A DNA stretch of 34,389 nt from positions 1 to 34,389 of the forward strand of contig NZ_RAWG01000074.1 in the NCBI RefSeq assembly GCF_003611735.1, in the 5' to 3' direction. A model generated the notes under the pieces. The model saw nothing but the letters and a program-made list of their open reading frames with translations, did no database searches and was not told the DNA's origin. The position numbers and the translations under genes are program-made. Positions 1 to 7,806 of this stretch are shown in pieces. This stretch comes from Corallococcus sicarius. GTDB taxonomy: Bacteria > Myxococcota > Myxococcia > Myxococcales > Myxococcaceae. Positions within the stretch are counted from its first letter, which is position 1. Every line of letters starts with the position of its first letter.

Positions 1-1068
1 ACCCACGTCACGCACGCCACCTTCGAACCGCTGCACCTGCCCCTCACGGAGCCCTTCGCCATCGCCACTGGCGCGCAGCACGCGGCGGAGAACGTGCTCG
101 TGCGCCTGACGTTGGCGGACGGCACGGTGGGACTGGGAGAGGCAGCGCCCTTCACTGCCGTCAGTGGTGAGACGCAGGGCAGCACCCTGGCGGCGCTGGA
201 GTCGGTGCGCGGGCGGCTGTTGGGCCGGGACGTCCAGGCGTGGCGGCCGGCGGCGGAGGCGCTGTCGGATGCGCTCGCGCTCGCCCCGTCCGCGCGGTGT
301 GCGGTGGAGATGGCGCTGCTGGACGCGCTGGCGCGGCACCACCGCATCCCGCTGCACGTCTTCTTCGGCGGGGCGGGCACGGCGCTGGACATCGACATGA
401 CCGTCACGGCCGGGGACGTGGCGCACGCGGTGACGTCCACGCGGGCCATCCTCGGGCGGGGCATCGACACGTTGAAGGTGAAGGTGGGCGCGTTGGATCC
501 GGACGCGGACGCAGCGCGGCTCGTGGCCATCCACCAGGAGGCGCCCCAGGCGCGCCTCTTCGCGGACGCGAACGGCGGCTATGACGTGGCGGAGGCGCTG
601 GCCTTCCTGAAGGAGCTGGAGCGGGCGGACGTGCCGCTGTCGCTGTTCGAGCAGCCGGTGCCGGCCTCCGACTTCGCGGGGATGGCGGAGGTGACGCGCC
701 GCTCGAAGGTGCCGGTGTGCGCGGACGAGTCGGCGCGCTCGGCGAAGGACGTGCTGCGGCTCATCCGCGAGGGCGCCTGCCACGCCATCAACATCAAGAC
801 GATGAAGTGCGGGATGGTGGAGGCGGTGACGATGTGGAACCTCGCGCGCGCCGCGGGGCTGGAGTTGATGGTGGGCGGCATGGTGGAGAGCGTGCTCGCG
901 ATGAGCGCGTCCGCGCACCTGGCCGCGGGCCTGGGCGGCTTCACCTACGCGGACCTGGACACGCCGCTGTTCATCGCGAGCCACCCCTTCCAGGGCGGCG
1001 CGCACTACGCGGGCGCCCGGCTGACGTTGGACCAGGACGCCCCGGGCCACGGCGTCACGCTGCGCTGA
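1..1068 (+). CDS. Dipeptide (L-Ala-D/L-Glu) epimerase, enolase superfamily; 5' end cut by window edge
   Basis: The frame is open from base 1, so the true start is just upstream; the first in-frame GTG (94) is too late because bases 1-93 already encode the family's N-terminal strand (LPLTEPFAIATG). Enolase-superfamily landmarks appear in order: the KVKVG lysine pair, the metal ligands in FADANGG, LFEQPV and CADES, and the second catalytic lysine in INIKTMK. Members of this branch racemise or epimerise the alpha carbon of dipeptides such as L-Ala-D-Glu during peptidoglycan recycling, in the cytoplasm with Mg2+. The family is seen in the motifs; the exact substrate is inferred. A muconate-cycloisomerase or N-acylamino-acid racemase relative is the alternative. 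No partner gene is visible because the upstream side is missing. Confidence 0.85.
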   Translation, partial: THVTHATFEPLHLPLTEPFAIATGAQHAAENVLVRLTLADGTVGLGEAAPFTAVSGETQGSTLAALESVRGRLLGRDVQAWRPAAEALSDALALAPSARCAVEMALLDALARHHRIPLHVFFGGAGTALDIDMTVTAGDVAHAVTSTRAILGRGIDTLKVKVGALDPDADAARLVAIHQEAPQARLFADANGGYDVAEALAFLKELERADVPLSLFEQPVPASDFAGMAEVTRRSKVPVCADESARSAKDVLRLIREGACHAINIKTMKCGMVEAVTMWNLARAAGLELMVGGMVESVLAMSASAHLAAGLGGFTYADLDTPLFIASHPFQGGAHYAGARLTLDQDAPGHGVTLR

Positions 1069-1176
1069 CCGCGCTTCACGATTCTTCACAACCGGCGTTC
1101 CTGAGAGGGAAGCGAGCCGGTGCCGTCGCCAGGCGGGGTGGCGAACCCGGCGGGCGCGGTTAGGGATGGGGGGCCC

Positions 1177-1815
1177 ATGTTGGATGCGCCCCCTTCATCG
1201 CTGCGGCTCGCGCTCGTCGCGGAGGACCCCCTGGCCCGGGGTGCGCTCGCTCGGGCACTCAGCGACCAGTCGGAGGGCTGGACGGTGGTGGCCGCGGGCA
1301 CGCAGGTGGAGCTGGAGGGGGCGCGAGGTGCTCCGCCCGACGTGGTGCTTTGGGACACGGGCCTGCGGCTGACGGAGGGCGCGGCGCTGGCGCCGGACCT
1401 GGGCGCGCCGGTGCTGGCGCTGGTGGCGGACGAGGCGGCGGGCGAGCTGGCGCTGGGCGAAGGTGCGCGAGGCCTGCTGTTCCGCGACGTGGCGCCCGGG
1501 ATGCTGGTGGCCGCGCTGCACGCGGTGGCGCGGGGGCTGACCGTGTTCGAAACGGGCCTGTCCCACGTCCGGGCGGCGCCCCGGAGCACGGCGCCTTCCG
1601 GCGGCGCACCCGGGCCGGACACGCTGACGCCGCGCGAGCGCGAGGTGCTGGGGCTGTTGGCCGAGGGGCTGTCGAACAAGGCCATCGCGGACCGGCTCGC
1701 CATCAGCGACCACACGGCCAAGTTCCACGTCAACGCGGTGCTGGCCAAGCTGGGCGTGCAGCGCCGCACGGAGGCCGTGGTGCGCGCGGCCCGGCTGGGG
1801 CTGGTGACGCTCTGA
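1177..1815 (+). CDS. NarL/FixJ-type LuxR regulator with atypical receiver domain
   Basis: A 212-residue protein with an N-terminal receiver-like domain (about 9-130) and a C-terminal LuxR helix-turn-helix (LTPREREVL to the end), the usual length and order for NarL-type DNA-binding regulators. The acidic pair (AED) and candidate phospho-acceptor Asp60 (VLWDTG) are present. However, the switch Thr/Ser is Val (LALVAD) and the conserved Lys is replaced in GLLFRDV, so normal phosphorylation signalling is doubtful. Start chosen at ATG 1177; the frame continues upstream to a GTG at 1120 but the extension is low-complexity and outside the domain. TTAGGGAT lies about 10 nt before the ATG and may be a weak -10 box. 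No kinase is adjacent, so it is an orphan regulator. Targets unknown. Confidence 0.85.
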   Translation: MLDAPPSSLRLALVAEDPLARGALARALSDQSEGWTVVAAGTQVELEGARGAPPDVVLWDTGLRLTEGAALAPDLGAPVLALVADEAAGELALGEGARGLLFRDVAPGMLVAALHAVARGLTVFETGLSHVRAAPRSTAPSGGAPGPDTLTPREREVLGLLAEGLSNKAIADRLAISDHTAKFHVNAVLAKLGVQRRTEAVVRAARLGLVTL

Positions 1816-1837
1816 GGCGAGGCAGGGCGCCTTCCCG

Positions 1838-3118
1838 TCAGGGTTCGACGAGCTTGCTCAAGTGCTCCCACTCATGGGCCACGCTCGCCTTCATCCATTC
1901 GCGAAAGAGGGACGGCAGCGGCCACCGGGCAATCAGGATCTGGTTGGAGGCGGTACGGATCGCCTCCCCCTGCCGGAGCTCCGAAGCCGCCAGGGCGAGC
2001 TGCTCCTCGTCTCCCATCAGCCCGGCCCCCTGCTCCATGAGCCGGAACCCCATCTGGTGCTCCAGCAGCGTGGTCCCGGAAGCGACGCGTCCGCCCAGTG
2101 TCCACACCGACCGGCCCAGCCGGATCCGCTCCTCGGCGGAGAGCCGGTCCTTCGTCACGTCGACCCGCTTGAGGAGCCGGTACGGCGCGGCCGTGTGAAT
2201 CGACATCACGGCGGCCATGAAGGGGCCGGTGCTGGGATGGGTGACCCCCGAGGCCCGCAGCCGTCGCTCCGCGTCCGCATACAGCTGGGACATCGGAGTG
2301 CCGGTGTACAGCGGCAGGGAGGCAAGGCGCTCCAGCACCGCCATCTCCTCCTGCGTGAGCGGCGCTTCCAGGGAGGTGTCCACCAACAGCAGCATCAACG
2401 GCAGCTCGGACGCGCGCGCTTCGACGGCGGCGAGCGGTGCCAGTCGCTTTCGCAGCACCTGTCGCGCCCGGGCGCGGACCTCCGGCTGCCGGTCTTCGCG
2501 GGGCTGGAAGTATTGCAGGGCGGAGAGCATCAGCCTGGGGTCCTGCAACTCCGAGAGGTGGTCCGCGAGCCATCGCTCCTGGTCCTCGGTGCCGTCGTCC
2601 GCCAGCATGGCGACGAAGCGATCCTCCGCGGACTGCGTTCGCTCCCAGACCGTGGGAGAGAGGGGCACCACCCGCAGGGTGAGGTTCGTCGCCAGCCCTT
2701 GCTTCTCCAGGTCCGGCGCCCCCGCGTCCACCCACGCCCGCCGCATCGCTTCGCCCCACCCGGGTACGGGCGTCCGGCGACGCTCCTCGATGAGCTTCTG
2801 GAGGATGTGCGTCTCCGGTTGTCTCGGGGCCACCGCGGCCAGGCGCTCCACGGTCCGGGTCGCGGCCTCCAGGTCCCCCTGTTCCAGCCAGAGGCAGGCC
2901 TGAACCACCAGGGCCGCCGGGTTGACGGGGGCATCCTCCAGCACGTCGGCGATCTGCTTCTGCGCACCTGGCAGGTCATCCACCCAGACCCGATCCACGG
3001 CCTCGAAGATCCGGGCCTCGGTGCGCGCCTCCGTGTCGAACGGCGACCACGGCAGGGACGCACAGGAGAGCTGCACCGCGAGGGTGGACAGGAACAGGGC
3101 ACGCCAGAGGGCCTTCAT
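1838..3118 (-). CDS. Hypothetical lipoprotein with TPR-like N-terminal helices
   Basis: A 426-residue protein starting with a lipoprotein signal (MKALWRALFLSTLAVQLSC; lipobox Cys19), so it should be lipid-anchored in the cell envelope. Residues about 35-110 look like paired TPR-type helices (alternating small and large residues in NPAALVVQACLWLEQGDLEAA). The rest is helical with no motif I recognise. There are no catalytic signatures, so a scaffolding role is possible but unproven. It converges with the regulator at 1177-1815, leaving 22 nt between the two stop codons, and diverges from the operon beginning at 3199. A TAGGCT box lies 6 nt before the ATG and no Shine-Dalgarno is visible. Confidence 0.75.
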   Translation of the reverse strand: MKALWRALFLSTLAVQLSCASLPWSPFDTEARTEARIFEAVDRVWVDDLPGAQKQIADVLEDAPVNPAALVVQACLWLEQGDLEAATRTVERLAAVAPRQPETHILQKLIEERRRTPVPGWGEAMRRAWVDAGAPDLEKQGLATNLTLRVVPLSPTVWERTQSAEDRFVAMLADDGTEDQERWLADHLSELQDPRLMLSALQYFQPREDRQPEVRARARQVLRKRLAPLAAVEARASELPLMLLLVDTSLEAPLTQEEMAVLERLASLPLYTGTPMSQLYADAERRLRASGVTHPSTGPFMAAVMSIHTAAPYRLLKRVDVTKDRLSAEERIRLGRSVWTLGGRVASGTTLLEHQMGFRLMEQGAGLMGDEEQLALAASELRQGEAIRTASNQILIARWPLPSLFREWMKASVAHEWEHLSKLVEP

Positions 3119-3124
3119 CGCCCC

Positions 3125-3130
3125 AGCCTA
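3125..3130 (-). promoter_or_regulatory. TAGGCT -10-like box before the lipoprotein gene
   Basis: On the minus strand TAGGCT ends 6 nt before the ATG at 3118. No Shine-Dalgarno is present, which fits a leaderless transcript. I see no convincing -35 element. This is one of eight similar sites in the window. Confidence 0.4.
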
Positions 3131-3181
3131 CTGGAGGACCGGGCAGCCTCCATCCACTCCCCCACGCCCTCGACCACGGGC

Positions 3182-3187
3182 TAGAGT
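3182..3187 (+). promoter_or_regulatory. TAGAGT -10-like box before the five-gene operon
   Basis: TAGAGT lies 11 nt before the ATG at 3199. The intervening bases (CCACCGCCTCC) contain no Shine-Dalgarno. This is the only candidate promoter for the 3199-9098 operon, because all later genes overlap. No good -35 was found at 16-18 bp. Confidence 0.4.
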
Positions 3188-3198
3188 CCACCGCCTCC

Positions 3199-4740
3199 AT
3201 GGCCAACCAGGATTGGGTCTCGCGCCTGCTCACCGGTCGCGCATCGGCGGACAAGGACAAGGGCCTCAGTGTCCACCTCTCCGAGCGCGACGGCGGCAGC
3301 CTCCACGACAAGATGCGGCAGGCGTATTGGTGGATCACCAACAACGCTGTCATCTGCCCCTACTACGACATCGAGTTCGGCGGCGCCGCCTCCCTGAAGA
3401 ACGGCAGCGGGGACGAGCTGCACCTGCCGGAGGACATGAGCTACAGCTCCTTCGTCCTCATCCCCCTGCTCACCCTCTTCACCTGCCGCCGCGCCCTGCT
3501 CGTGGGCGGGCCCGGCCGGGGCAAGACGACCTCCGCCATCCTCATGGCGCTGCTGTCCGGCATGGACCGCGAGGACGTCCACCGGGGCATCCAGCGCGGA
3601 CACCCGCAGCTGTCCATCGCGGACCTGCTGGGCGCGCCGCTGCCGTCCGACATGCTCAAGGCGGATGACCTGTCCGCCGTGAAGGTCAGCTGGCGCAAGT
3701 GGATCAGCCAGCGCGTGAAGATCATCGACGAGTACAACCGCATCCCCACGAAGACCCAGTCCGCCCTGCTGTCACTGCTGGGCGAGGGCTACGCGGAGAT
3801 GATGGACCAGTACGTCTACACCGGCCGCTCGTCCTGGTTCCTCACCGCCAACGACGACCAGGGCGGCGGCACCTTCCAGGTCATCGAGGCGCTCAAGGAC
3901 CGCATCGACGTCGTCGTGCGCGCCGTGCCCTTCAACTCCGGCTTCGTGGACACGCTGCTCCAGCGCATCGAGTCCGACAAGTCCCCGGAGGAGCTGCTCC
4001 CGAAGGACATCGTCTTCACGCCCGGGGAGCTGGAGAAGGCGTACACGTCCATCCTCGCCGTGGAGGTGCCCAAGGGTGCGCTGGAGCGCGTGGCCTTCTT
4101 CCTGGGGCAGTTGGACTTCTGCCGCATGGCGTCCCCGCGCTTCGAGTTCAAGCACAAGGACACGCTCAAGCTCGCCGGGCAGACCGTGGCCAACGTGTGC
4201 AACGAGCAGTGCCCGTTGGACAAGAAGGTGCACCTCTGCACGCAGACGGAGAACGGCACCAGCGTGCGCGCGTACCAGACCATCCTCCACTTCGCGAAGG
4301 CGCTCGCGTTCTTCCGCGGCCACCGCGCGGTGGAGCTGGAGGACTTCCGGCAGATCATCCCCTGGGTGCTGCACGAGAAGCTCACCCCCAACGCGCGCAG
4401 CCCCTTCTTCGAAGGCAAGGGCAACAAGCTGCTGCTCCAGGACCGCGTGGCGTGGATCCGCAACATGTTCGACATGGCCATGGCCCGCTACGGCACGCAC
4501 GCGCCGCTGCGCCAGAAGGTCGCCGGGCTGCGCGCGGAGCTGGACCTGGGCCTGTCCGGCGTGGACCTGCGCACCACGGAGAAGCGCCTGTCCGCCGTCA
4601 CCGTGCTGATGAACGAGCTGATGACCCGTCAGGAGCTGTCCGGCCCGGTGTACGAGGACATCATCCACCTGAAGTCCCTCTACAGCCGCTACCGCAACTA
4701 CGCGACGTGGCTGAAGGAGAATCCGGGCGGTCAGCCATGA
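3199..4740 (+). CDS. MoxR-type AAA+ ATPase, first gene of five-gene operon
   Basis: A 513-residue AAA+ protein. Walker A is GGPGRGKTT with Lys109. Walker B is KIIDEYNRIP with Asp177/Glu178, followed by the sensor-1 region in SSWFLTANDD. This arrangement is typical of MoxR ATPases, which remodel or activate protein complexes together with a VWA partner. A VWA protein is encoded two genes downstream, supporting that role. The N-terminal ~95 residues precede the AAA module and may bind a partner. The C-terminal region (about 320-513) is helical and contains several Cys (NEQCPLDKKVHLC) that could bind a metal. The stop overlaps the next start as ATGA (4737-4740), so translation is coupled. No signal peptide; cytoplasmic. 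Substrate unknown. Confidence 0.9.
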   Translation: MANQDWVSRLLTGRASADKDKGLSVHLSERDGGSLHDKMRQAYWWITNNAVICPYYDIEFGGAASLKNGSGDELHLPEDMSYSSFVLIPLLTLFTCRRALLVGGPGRGKTTSAILMALLSGMDREDVHRGIQRGHPQLSIADLLGAPLPSDMLKADDLSAVKVSWRKWISQRVKIIDEYNRIPTKTQSALLSLLGEGYAEMMDQYVYTGRSSWFLTANDDQGGGTFQVIEALKDRIDVVVRAVPFNSGFVDTLLQRIESDKSPEELLPKDIVFTPGELEKAYTSILAVEVPKGALERVAFFLGQLDFCRMASPRFEFKHKDTLKLAGQTVANVCNEQCPLDKKVHLCTQTENGTSVRAYQTILHFAKALAFFRGHRAVELEDFRQIIPWVLHEKLTPNARSPFFEGKGNKLLLQDRVAWIRNMFDMAMARYGTHAPLRQKVAGLRAELDLGLSGVDLRTTEKRLSAVTVLMNELMTRQELSGPVYEDIIHLKSLYSRYRNYATWLKENPGGQP

Positions 4741-5567
4741 GCGCGTACGTCGACACGCTGGAGAAGGAGGCCCGCGCCCGCTTCGTGCGCTGGGACCGCG
4801 CGCTGTGGTCGGGCTTCCTCGGCGGCCCCGTGGCCCGCCTGGGCGAAGCACTCGCCGCCTCCGGCACGGACGCGGCCTCCGGCGAGGAGCTGCTGCGCAA
4901 CTACCTGCGCCTGGGCGCCGAGGGCATCGGCCTGGGCTACCTCTACCCCGCGTCCGCCGGGCGGCAGAACTTCTTCACGCTCGCGTGGTCGGACCTGGTG
5001 CCGCGCCTGCTGCCCCAGCTGCCCCGCGAGAAGCGGGCCGCGGCGCTCGCGCGGATGTGGAACCTGAGCGAGAACCTGGAGTCCGCGCCGCCGTGGGTGC
5101 AGCGCCTGTTCTGCCGCATGGGCACGGACCTGCGCTCGCTGGACGACATCGAGGGCCACCTGCACGCCGTCGCCAACGAGGCGATGGAGCCGCCCACGCA
5201 AGCGCTGGGCGACACCTCCACCGCGCTGTGGGTGGACCTGTCGCAGGAGGACAGCCGCTTCATGCCCGGGGAGCTGCACTTCCTCGCGCCCACCGTGGTG
5301 TGCGTGCACGACCGGCACCGCGCCACCGCCGCGGGCGGACGCGACGCGGCCACGCAGGGCGTGTGGCTGGCGAAGAAACCCATGCTCCTGGGCTCCATGG
5401 GCTGCAACGAGCGGCTGGAGCCCGCGCACACGCCCGTGAAGGCCATCACCTCGCTGTCCCAGCGCGACCCGCGCGCGGGCGACTGGTACAGCACCCTGCG
5501 CAATGAGTGGCGCGCGGTGGCCACGATGCACACGTCGCAGTGGCTGGCGGTCATCCTGCCGTCATGA
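4737..5567 (+). CDS. Unknown protein, second gene of MoxR/VWA operon
   Basis: A 276-residue protein in which I recognise no family. Start is the ATG at 4737, overlapping the ATPase stop by 4 nt. It has no signal peptide or membrane segment and is mostly helical, with Trp-rich patches (RWDRALWSGFLGG, LAWSDLVP). The C-terminal part includes QGVWLAKKPMLLGSMGC and a final strand-like segment ending WLAVILPS. Its position between a MoxR ATPase and a VWA protein, with 4-nt overlaps on both sides, suggests it is an obligate partner made in fixed ratio. It could be an adaptor linking ATPase and VWA protein; that is inference from position only. Confidence 0.8.
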   Translation: MSAYVDTLEKEARARFVRWDRALWSGFLGGPVARLGEALAASGTDAASGEELLRNYLRLGAEGIGLGYLYPASAGRQNFFTLAWSDLVPRLLPQLPREKRAAALARMWNLSENLESAPPWVQRLFCRMGTDLRSLDDIEGHLHAVANEAMEPPTQALGDTSTALWVDLSQEDSRFMPGELHFLAPTVVCVHDRHRATAAGGRDAATQGVWLAKKPMLLGSMGCNERLEPAHTPVKAITSLSQRDPRAGDWYSTLRNEWRAVATMHTSQWLAVILPS

Positions 5568-7243
5568 CCCGGCGCGCGGCCTTCACCCCGGCGGAGGTGG
5601 AGCGGTGCTGGCGCGACGCGCTGGCGCTGTGGGACGTGCACGTGCACTTAAGCCCGCCCGAACCGCACCAGCCGTTCAAGCCAGGGGCCGACGCGAAGGA
5701 CGAACCGCTCGCGTACATCGACATGGTGCGCCGGCAGGTGTTCGTCCACTTCGAGCAGCTGGACCGCATGGGCGCGCGCGACAGCCTCACCGCCGTGCTG
5801 GCGCATGAAATCGGGCACCACGTCCGCTTCCCGCACACGCTGGGGTGGGACGCGGAGCTGCGCGTGCTGGAGCAGCGGCTCATCCCTGGACTGGGCCAGT
5901 CGCTCACCAACCTGTTCTTCGATTTGCAGGTGAACGAGTTCGTGGGGCGCACCCACGCGGAAGCGCTGTGCGAGGTGTACCGGGGCTTCCTGCGCGCGCC
6001 CGAGCCGGGCCAGGACAAGGGCGCGGGGACGACGCCGCTCTTCTGCTTCTACCTGGCCCTCTACGAAGAGCTGTGGAGCAAGGAGCCCGGGGACCTGGTG
6101 CCCCGGGGCCGCCTGGAGCAGCTGGAGCGGGACTACCCGGGCTTCCGCGCCCAGGCGCGCATGTTCGTGCAGACGTTCTACGCGCTGCCGGACGCGCGCC
6201 TGCAGTTCCTCTACTTCTGCGCCGCGTTCATCCGCTACATCGACGTGCCCGGCGAGACGCGCTTCCGCATCCCGCTCGCGGGCGACGTGCCCATCCCGGA
6301 CGAGGGCGACCTGGACGCGGCGGTGCAGGCCGGCGCCCGGTGGGACGACGCGCTGGAGGAGGCCCGGGAGCAGGGCTGGCTGGACGCGACGCACGACACG
6401 AAGGACGCGGAGCCGCTCACCACCATTGGCCGGGTGACGGCGCACCTGCCCGGCAAGGACTCCGGGAAGCTGCGCCGGGCGCTGGTCGCGCGGCACTACC
6501 GGCGGCTCGTGGACCGGCACCTGCTCAAGCTGCCCTCCGCGCCGTCGAAGCCGGAGCCGTACCTGCGCACCACGCCGGAGGCCTGGGAGTACGGCGACGA
6601 CCCGTCCACCATCGACTGGACGCTCACCGTGGTGACGCAGGGACACCTGGCCGCCATCTCTCCGCTGCGGCGCGAGCTGGAAGCGGACCTGCCCCCGCCG
6701 TCGGACCTGGGCGTGCCGGCGGTGGAGCTGTATCTGGACACCAGCGGCTCCATGCCCAACCCCGAATACCAGCTCAACGCGATGACGCTCGCGGCGCAGG
6801 TGCTGGCCGCGTCCGCGCTGCGCAAGGGCGCCACGGTGCGCGGCATCGTGTACTCGAGCGGCGCGCCCGTGGTGTCCCCGTGGATGTACGACGAGGAGAC
6901 GGCACGCGACTTCCTGCTGCACTACATCGGCGGGGGGACGTGGTTCCCGGTGGAGGAGCTGGAGGCGTTCGCCAGCGAGCGGCCGGACGTGCTGCGGGTC
7001 ATCATCTCCGACAGCGACTTCCTGGCGAACATGCAGCAGAAGCAGTCCCTGAAGCGCCTGGCTCGCGCGGTGGCGAACTCGCGCCGGGTGGTGGCCTTCC
7101 TCGCGGTGCCGGACGAGGCGGCGGCCCGGAAGGTGCTGGCGCCGGTGCTGACGGACAAGCGCTTCCGGCTCGCGACGGTGCAGTGGATGTCTGACTTCGG
7201 TCCCGCCGCGGCGGCGCTGGCCGATGCCCTGTTGGAGAAATGA
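5564..7243 (+). CDS. VWA-domain protein with N-terminal HEXXH metallopeptidase-like domain
   Basis: A 559-residue protein with two recognisable regions. Residues about 1-150 contain AHEIGHH (His81, Glu82, His85), a zinc-metallopeptidase HEXXH motif. An acidic segment follows (FFDLQVNEFVGR) that could provide the third ligand. Residues about 385-555 look like a VWA domain: MIDAS DTSGS from Asp392, then GGGTW and ISDSD as later metal-site candidates. Fusion of a metallopeptidase-like domain to a VWA-like domain is known in the DUF2201 group, often beside MoxR ATPases; this protein resembles that plan but I cannot assign it to that family by eye. Start ATG 5564 overlaps the previous stop by 4 nt. 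No signal peptide, so a cytoplasmic protease or metal-dependent chaperone is most likely. Confidence 0.85.
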   Translation: MTRRAAFTPAEVERCWRDALALWDVHVHLSPPEPHQPFKPGADAKDEPLAYIDMVRRQVFVHFEQLDRMGARDSLTAVLAHEIGHHVRFPHTLGWDAELRVLEQRLIPGLGQSLTNLFFDLQVNEFVGRTHAEALCEVYRGFLRAPEPGQDKGAGTTPLFCFYLALYEELWSKEPGDLVPRGRLEQLERDYPGFRAQARMFVQTFYALPDARLQFLYFCAAFIRYIDVPGETRFRIPLAGDVPIPDEGDLDAAVQAGARWDDALEEAREQGWLDATHDTKDAEPLTTIGRVTAHLPGKDSGKLRRALVARHYRRLVDRHLLKLPSAPSKPEPYLRTTPEAWEYGDDPSTIDWTLTVVTQGHLAAISPLRRELEADLPPPSDLGVPAVELYLDTSGSMPNPEYQLNAMTLAAQVLAASALRKGATVRGIVYSSGAPVVSPWMYDEETARDFLLHYIGGGTWFPVEELEAFASERPDVLRVIISDSDFLANMQQKQSLKRLARAVANSRRVVAFLAVPDEAAARKVLAPVLTDKRFRLATVQWMSDFGPAAAALADALLEK

Positions 7244-7806
7244 TGGCGGTTTCAATCGCGAAGCTTCGGGAACAACTGGCCGCCTCGCCCATCGTGTCGC
7301 CGTACCCGCACGACCTGGCGGTGGCCATCGTCTGCGACACCTTCCGCCACGCCAGCCAGAAGCCGCCCTCGCAGGCCGAGTGGGAGAAGCTGGAGCAGCG
7401 CGTGAAGAACCCGCTGTTCCGCGAGCAGGTGGGCATGCTCGCGCACGTGCTGGTGTCGTCGGAGCTGCGGAAGAAGACGGTGCTCTACCTCACCGCGGAC
7501 CGCACGCCGCTGGCGCGCCTCCAGCAGTTCTTCGAGGAGGTGCAGCCCCTCACCGCGGAGATGGTGCGCTCCAATGCCTTCCGCCAGGAGGAGTTCCTGC
7601 GCAAGTGGGTGGCCGCGCTGGGCGCGGACATCGAGGGTGAGACGGCGCAGGAGTCGAAGAGCCGCCTGAAGGCCCTGGACTACCGGCAGGCCGTCACGGA
7701 CCTGCGCAAGGTGGAGGAGGCGCGCAAGCAGGAGGCGGAGCGGCGCCTGAAGCTGTTGCAGGAGGCCCAGCAGAAGGAGGCGGAAGCCCGGGGCTGGCGC
7801 GAGTGA
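7240..7806 (+). CDS. Small unknown protein with charged helical tail, fourth gene of operon
   Basis: A 188-residue protein of no family I recognise. It may start at ATG 7240 (4-nt overlap with the VWA gene) or at the adjacent ATG 7243. The first ~120 residues are mixed; the last ~50 (from KSRLKALDYRQ) form one long, highly charged Glu/Lys/Arg/Gln helix, likely a coiled coil, ending in GWRE. There is no signal peptide or membrane segment. The tail suggests protein-protein contact, possibly assembly with the ATPase or VWA protein. Function unknown. Confidence 0.75.
   Translation: MMAVSIAKLREQLAASPIVSPYPHDLAVAIVCDTFRHASQKPPSQAEWEKLEQRVKNPLFREQVGMLAHVLVSSELRKKTVLYLTADRTPLARLQQFFEEVQPLTAEMVRSNAFRQEEFLRKWVAALGADIEGETAQESKSRLKALDYRQAVTDLRKVEEARKQEAERRLKLLQEAQQKEAEARGWRE

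Noticed and set aside
1862-3184. A 440-codon plus-strand frame opposite the lipoprotein gene
   Set aside because: The minus-strand product has a proper lipobox signal and the plus-strand product is low-complexity, typical of antisense frames in GC-rich DNA.
5648-7255. A 535-codon minus-strand frame opposite the HEXXH-VWA gene
   Set aside because: No motif or start signal; the sense gene is held in an operon by overlaps on both sides.
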